From positions 1 through 5,450 of the forward strand of contig JAUXBJ010000164.1 in the NCBI GenBank assembly GCA_030619425.1: a stretch of DNA of 5,450 bases, read 5' to 3'. Origin of the DNA: a bacterium (GTDB lineage: Bacteria > Zixibacteria > MSB-5A5 > GN15 > FEB-12). The notes under the pieces are model-generated. The model was not told the origin of the DNA. It saw nothing but the letters and a program-made list of their open reading frames with translations, and did no database searches. Positions within the stretch are counted from its first letter, which is position 1, and every line of letters starts with the position of its first letter. The position numbers and the translations under genes are program-made. Shown here in pieces: positions 5,407-5,450 of this stretch.

Positions 5407-5450
5407 ATGGCTGGAGAGGATATTATCAGGATGAGGTTGCGGGAGTTGAA
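5407..5450 (+). CDS. Transposase N-terminus (ISNCY-like), incomplete at window end
   Basis: An ATG preceded by GGGAGG (5398-5403) opens a frame reading MAGEDIIRMRLREL and then runs off the window. The opening resembles ISNCY-type transposases, which start with a similar E-D-I-I-R-M / L-R-E-L-K segment before a helix-turn-helix and a DDE integrase core. Only 14 codons are visible, so the family rests mainly on this short N-terminus and the adjacent end repeats. IS481-like elements are the main alternative. Intactness cannot be judged. Confidence 0.5.
   Translation, partial: MAGEDIIRMRLREL

Larger units (their letters stand above)
5324..5450 (+). mobile_element. Left end of an insertion sequence, cut by the window edge
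   Basis: Tandem end repeats, a short leader and a transposase start lie in the order expected for one end of an insertion sequence. The outer boundary is near or slightly left of 5324 but cannot be fixed, because the other end and any target duplication lie outside. It sits about 60 bp upstream of the -35 box of the secreted protein gene and points away from it. Confidence 0.55.

Overview
The window reads as part of a bacterial chromosome or metagenomic contig of moderately high GC. It probably comes from a candidate phylum related to the Fibrobacteres-Chlorobi-Bacteroidetes group, and Zixibacteria-like organisms are the best guess. The main reason is the large secreted protein at 3047-5131: cysteine-rich Ig-like repeats, then a C-terminal dockerin-type module with LIDYYF / LIDYMF helices, which is a style I associate with that group. 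The taxonomic call is inference only.

Layout from left to right. Positions 1 to about 185 hold a plus-strand fragment of a tricorn-type (S41) protease propeller, open at the window edge and broken off abruptly near 185/186. Immediately abutting it, on the minus strand, is a nearly complete Lys4-type homoaconitase. It has lost its last 20-odd native residues at the same breakpoint and instead reads through antisense tricorn sequence to a chance stop at 70. Two convergent genes cut at one base position point to a deletion/rearrangement or a chimeric assembly join.

The homoaconitase lies 8 bp downstream of a small HD-superfamily protein (start 2639), and the two form a minus-strand operon. A good sigma-70-type promoter with an extended -10 box lies at 2739-2767. 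The presumed start site overlaps a 10-bp palindrome.

Between this operon and the next gene lies an intergenic repeat (about 2838-2998) with imperfect terminal inverted repeats. Its core folds into nested and lateral hairpins like a cloverleaf, typical of a non-autonomous palindromic element. It is the most unusual non-coding object in the window.

The gene at 3047-5131 (minus) encodes a 694-residue exported protein: signal peptide, N-terminal beta-rich domain, four disulfide-rich Ig-like repeats, a pre-dockerin domain and a two-EF-hand dockerin. It has a strong ribosome binding site and a recognisable promoter (5234-5261). Upstream and divergent to it, the window ends inside an insertion sequence: tandem 21-bp repeats at the element's end, a ribosome binding site, and the first 14 codons of a probable ISNCY-like transposase.

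I found no RNA genes, CRISPR array or defence system. The two metabolic genes probably work together, but the role of the HD protein is unknown. The secreted protein and the mobile elements are independent units.
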